From contig NZ_RHHQ01000012.1 of assembly GCF_003710825.1 (NCBI RefSeq), positions 496,001-560,000 on the forward strand: a DNA stretch of 64,000 bases. The letters run 5' to 3'. This document shows positions 62,075-64,000 of the stretch, piece by piece. The stretch's first letter is position 1; the number at the start of each line of letters is the position of its first letter. This DNA comes from Brevibacillus fluminis. GTDB lineage: Bacteria; Bacillota; Bacilli; Brevibacillales; Brevibacillaceae. The translations under genes were made by a program, and so were the position numbers. The notes below the pieces were generated by a model. That model did no database searches. It saw only the letters and a program-made list of their open reading frames with translations, and had not been told where the DNA came from.

Positions 62075-62369
62075 GTTACAAAATACCTCCATACTAGGGC
62101 AGTCTCTCACTATCATAGGGAAAGTAAGGTAGAAAAAGCAAGGGAAGAAGTTGGACAATCGAGAGTTGGGACAAAATCAGCCGCCAACTTTACTTTACGA
62201 GCATTCTTCCTTTCGCAATAACGCAGACAGGTGCTGCAAGGAATTCGCTTCGAAATTGTGGAAGTAGATGTAAGCTTGTTAAAAGACGGCTGCAAGTATA
62301 AGGACAGTCAAACCCACTCGTTTCAGCCTGTGGCTGTCGGTGCCGGTCGTGAAAGGAATGTATAAGAAC

Positions 62370-63353
62370 ATGTCAAAAGCAGATAACATGCTTTCCATCT
62401 TGTGGCTCCTGAAAGTGGGCAAACGAATGACTGCCAAGCAGCTGGCTGAAGCGCTTGAGATCAATATTCGCACCGTGTATCGCTACATCGACGCGCTTTG
62501 CGCTAGCGGCGTACCGATCGTTTCGGACCCTGGGCATTACGGGGGCTACAGCCTTCTGTCTCAATTTACGGAAGCTCCGCTGTTTTTTCATCTTGATGAG
62601 CAGAAAGCGCTGATTCACGCAGCGGTTTTTGCCCAGGAAGCGGGCTATCCGTTCGGCGAATCGTTGGAAAACGCCGTTTCCAAGCTGAAGCGGTATACGA
62701 ATGAGAAGCAACTTGAAACCATCAACCGCCATATGGTCGGCTTCGATGTCATCAAACCGCCGCCCGACTCGTCATTGACCGATTACCTGAAGGAGCTGGA
62801 GCTGTCTGTGGCCGAAAGCTGTACGCTTTCGATGGATTATCAGACGAGCAGAGAGCCTTTGCCCAAAAGCCGGCTGATCGATCCATACGGGCTGGTCAAT
62901 TGGAAAAACAAATGGTATGTCGTGGGCCATTGTCATTTACGCGACGAAATCAGAAGCTTTCGCGTCGATCGCATTCGCGCACTCATTCGGACGGAAGCGA
63001 GTTTTGTACGGCCGGAAGATTTTTCCGCCCGGCATTTTTTCATGAAAAGCCTGCTGCCTGATCCGACAAAGCCGGACAACCTGGTCTCGGTTCACATCGT
63101 CGGCAAATCGCAAGCGCTTGATGATCTGTGCAATCATTGGATGCTCGGTCACATCGTCATCGAGCGTTCCGAGACGCACGTTCACCTCAAGCTTGATGAA
63201 CAAATGATCCAATCGCTGGCTCCCTATTTCCTGCTCTCTTATGGAAAGGCGATTCGGGTAATCGAGCCCCTTCAGCTAAAGGAGCGGATGGTGGCGATCG
63301 TCACAGACCTGCTAGATTTTTACCAACTTGATGACAGCGAGAAACCCCACTGA
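62370..63353 (+). CDS. YafY/WYL-domain transcriptional regulator
   Basis: The 327-residue regulator has an N-terminal HTH_11 winged helix (MLSILWLLKVGKRMTAKQLAEALEINIRTVYRYIDALCASGVPIV) and a C-terminal WYL domain (YGLVNWKNKWYVVGHCHLRDEIRSFRVDRI) with a WCX extension. The start is uncertain: ATG 62370 (used), ATG 62358 or GTG 62340, all near AAAGGAATG. WYL regulators bind nucleic-acid or nucleotide ligands and often control DNA-damage or defence genes; no such target is adjacent. Confidence 0.88.
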   Translation: MSKADNMLSILWLLKVGKRMTAKQLAEALEINIRTVYRYIDALCASGVPIVSDPGHYGGYSLLSQFTEAPLFFHLDEQKALIHAAVFAQEAGYPFGESLENAVSKLKRYTNEKQLETINRHMVGFDVIKPPPDSSLTDYLKELELSVAESCTLSMDYQTSREPLPKSRLIDPYGLVNWKNKWYVVGHCHLRDEIRSFRVDRIRALIRTEASFVRPEDFSARHFFMKSLLPDPTKPDNLVSVHIVGKSQALDDLCNHWMLGHIVIERSETHVHLKLDEQMIQSLAPYFLLSYGKAIRVIEPLQLKERMVAIVTDLLDFYQLDDSEKPH

Positions 63354-63390
63354 TAGGTTTTGTCAGGAAAGTACGTTTATAGTAGAGAAG

Positions 63391-63437
63391 AAACGAGTAT
63401 CTTTCCCAAAGGATAGTTGGGAGTTGCTCGTTTTTTG
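63391..63437 (+). terminator. Rho-independent terminator after the WYL regulator
   Basis: AACGAG (63392-63397) and CTCGTT (63427-63432) close a stem that also contains TCCCAA/TTGGGA, followed by TTTTT. Confidence 0.65.
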
Positions 63438-63541
63438 CTAGAATCGAGGTTCGATTACGCAAAAGCAGGAACGTGTGTTTGCGACGTGTGGGCGTATCGG
63501 ATTTTTCTACAATTAACAATAAATGTATAAAGCAAAATAGT

Positions 63542-63601
63542 TTGACTATTGGAAAAAGCAGGGTGTATAATCTGGGTAACTTTGTTAGTTATAATTACTA
63601 A
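63542..63601 (+). promoter_or_regulatory. Promoter and operator of the ROK regulator
   Basis: Promoter TTGACT (63542-63547), 18 bases, TATAAT (63566-63571). Downstream of the start the inverted repeat TTAGT-N7-ACTAA (63585-63601) resembles XylR operator half-sites, so the ROK protein probably represses its own gene and a downstream sugar operon. Confidence 0.7.
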
Positions 63602-63622
63602 TTTTGGTGGTGACAACATTCG

Positions 63623-64000
63623 GTGACGGAGCTGAAGAAAACTGGGGGCACCAAACGAGTCAAAAAGTTAAATAAGGAAGCCATCTTGGAGCAGGTGATC
63701 GCAGGTCAGCAAATATCCCGCGCCGAAATCGCCAAACAAACACAGCTGAGTCGCCCGTGCGTATCCGCACTGGTAGACGAGATGATACGAGAAGGTTTGC
63801 TGCATGAGATCGGGATCGGCGATTCCAAGGGGGGACGCAAGCCAATTTTGCTTGCTTACAACTACCAGGCATATGCGATCGCGGGCGCCGTTTTTGAGGG
63901 CTCGTATCTGCAGATGGCGATCGCCAATCTCAAAGGGGAATTCATCGCCGAGTCGCGTATGCGGCTCAAGCAGTCGACAGATGGAAAAGCGCTGATCGCG
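63623..64000 (+). CDS. ROK-family transcriptional regulator (XylR type), N-terminal part
   Basis: Start GTG 63623 follows GGTGGTGA; the frame is open to the window edge (126 codons). The winged helix reads LNKEAILEQVIAGQQISRAEIAKQTQLSRPCVSALVDEMIREGLL, followed by the linker GDSKGGRKPILL and the start of the ROK sugar-kinase-like domain (AIAGAVFEGSYLQMAIANLKGE). It should bind a sugar and release DNA. The upstream promoter carries a XylR-like operator. Target operon lies outside the window. Confidence 0.9.
   Translation, partial: MTELKKTGGTKRVKKLNKEAILEQVIAGQQISRAEIAKQTQLSRPCVSALVDEMIREGLLHEIGIGDSKGGRKPILLAYNYQAYAIAGAVFEGSYLQMAIANLKGEFIAESRMRLKQSTDGKALIA

Noticed and set aside
62231..62365. 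45-codon plus-strand frame starting GTG (VLQGIRFEIVEVDVSLLKDG...) upstream of the WYL regulator
   Set aside because: Looks protein-like but has no ribosome site, follows an in-frame stop closely and overlaps all candidate starts of the regulator. Could be a remnant; not enough to annotate.
1..64000. CRISPR arrays, rRNA genes, intact insertion sequences, prophage or att sites
   Set aside because: No regularly spaced direct repeats, rRNA segments, transposase or integrase frames were seen on either strand.

Overview
The window looks like chromosomal DNA of a spore-forming, low-to-mid GC Gram-positive bacterium, most likely Brevibacillus or a close relative in Paenibacillaceae. The signs are strong AGGAGG-type ribosome sites with frequent TTG/GTG starts, a CtsR-controlled clpE, a Fur box, an xpt-pbuX operon behind purine-type riboswitches, a YheC/YheD spore-coat ATP-grasp protein and a DynA-type dynamin pair. 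The genus call is inference; no 16S or database search was possible.

Layout. (1) 1-6.6 kb is a hydroxyproline catabolic island: a FAD amino-acid dehydrogenase (5' end outside the window), two proline-racemase-family epimerases, an ornithine-cyclodeaminase/pyrroline-carboxylate-reductase family protein and a small membrane protein on the plus strand, facing a minus-strand operon for the deaminase (DHDPS family) and 2-oxoglutarate-semialdehyde dehydrogenase. That minus operon has a near-perfect sigma-54 promoter. (2) 6.8-12.8 kb is a signalling block: a CHASE3 chemoreceptor, then PAS/PP2C phosphatase, RsbW-like kinase, a second chemoreceptor and a STAS antagonist. (3) 12.9-20.1 kb carries a type II NADH dehydrogenase, a small Gly/Ser-rich membrane protein, rsgA, a tandem guanine plus ykkC/PRPP-type riboswitch ahead of xpt-pbuX, and a divergent EamA exporter/LysR pair. 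(4) 20.1-25.0 kb is a patchwork of gene debris, a class-A-like serine hydrolase, an M42 peptidase, an AT-rich DUF2975/XRE pair, an internally deleted HD-domain pseudogene and a 219-bp palindrome.

(5) 25.0-31.3 kb holds a sigma-54 activator, a sigma-54 promoter, a polyamine-type ABC transporter (ATPase, two permeases, lipoprotein) and a nitrilase-family hydrolase. (6) 31.4-36.2 kb has a TetR regulator with a double operator facing an unusual membrane-fused FAD oxidoreductase, then a YtrA-type GntR regulator with a membrane protein. (7) 36.3-43.3 kb (minus strand) holds a GT39-like membrane protein, a Fur-controlled FTR1 iron-permease operon, and a large GNAT/beta-sandwich gene cut in two by a single in-frame TAA.

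(8) 43.5-64 kb begins with three tRNA genes (Arg, Pro, Leu), then a DJ-1/PfpI protein, clpE, dps, a two-gene split version of DynA, a lipoprotein, a cold-shock protein, an M20 peptidase, a YheC/D protein, an alpha/beta hydrolase, cimA, an ECF-type membrane protein, an MFS transporter, a U32 peptidase/DUF1128 operon, a WYL regulator and the start of a ROK regulator with its own promoter and operator.

The points most worth checking are the two sigma-54-controlled nitrogen-scavenging operons, the chemoreceptor inside a partner-switching cassette, the tandem riboswitch, the split dynamin, the membrane-fused oxidoreductase, and the large GNAT reading frame interrupted by one in-frame TAA. All coordinates of short sites were read by eye and could be off by a base.
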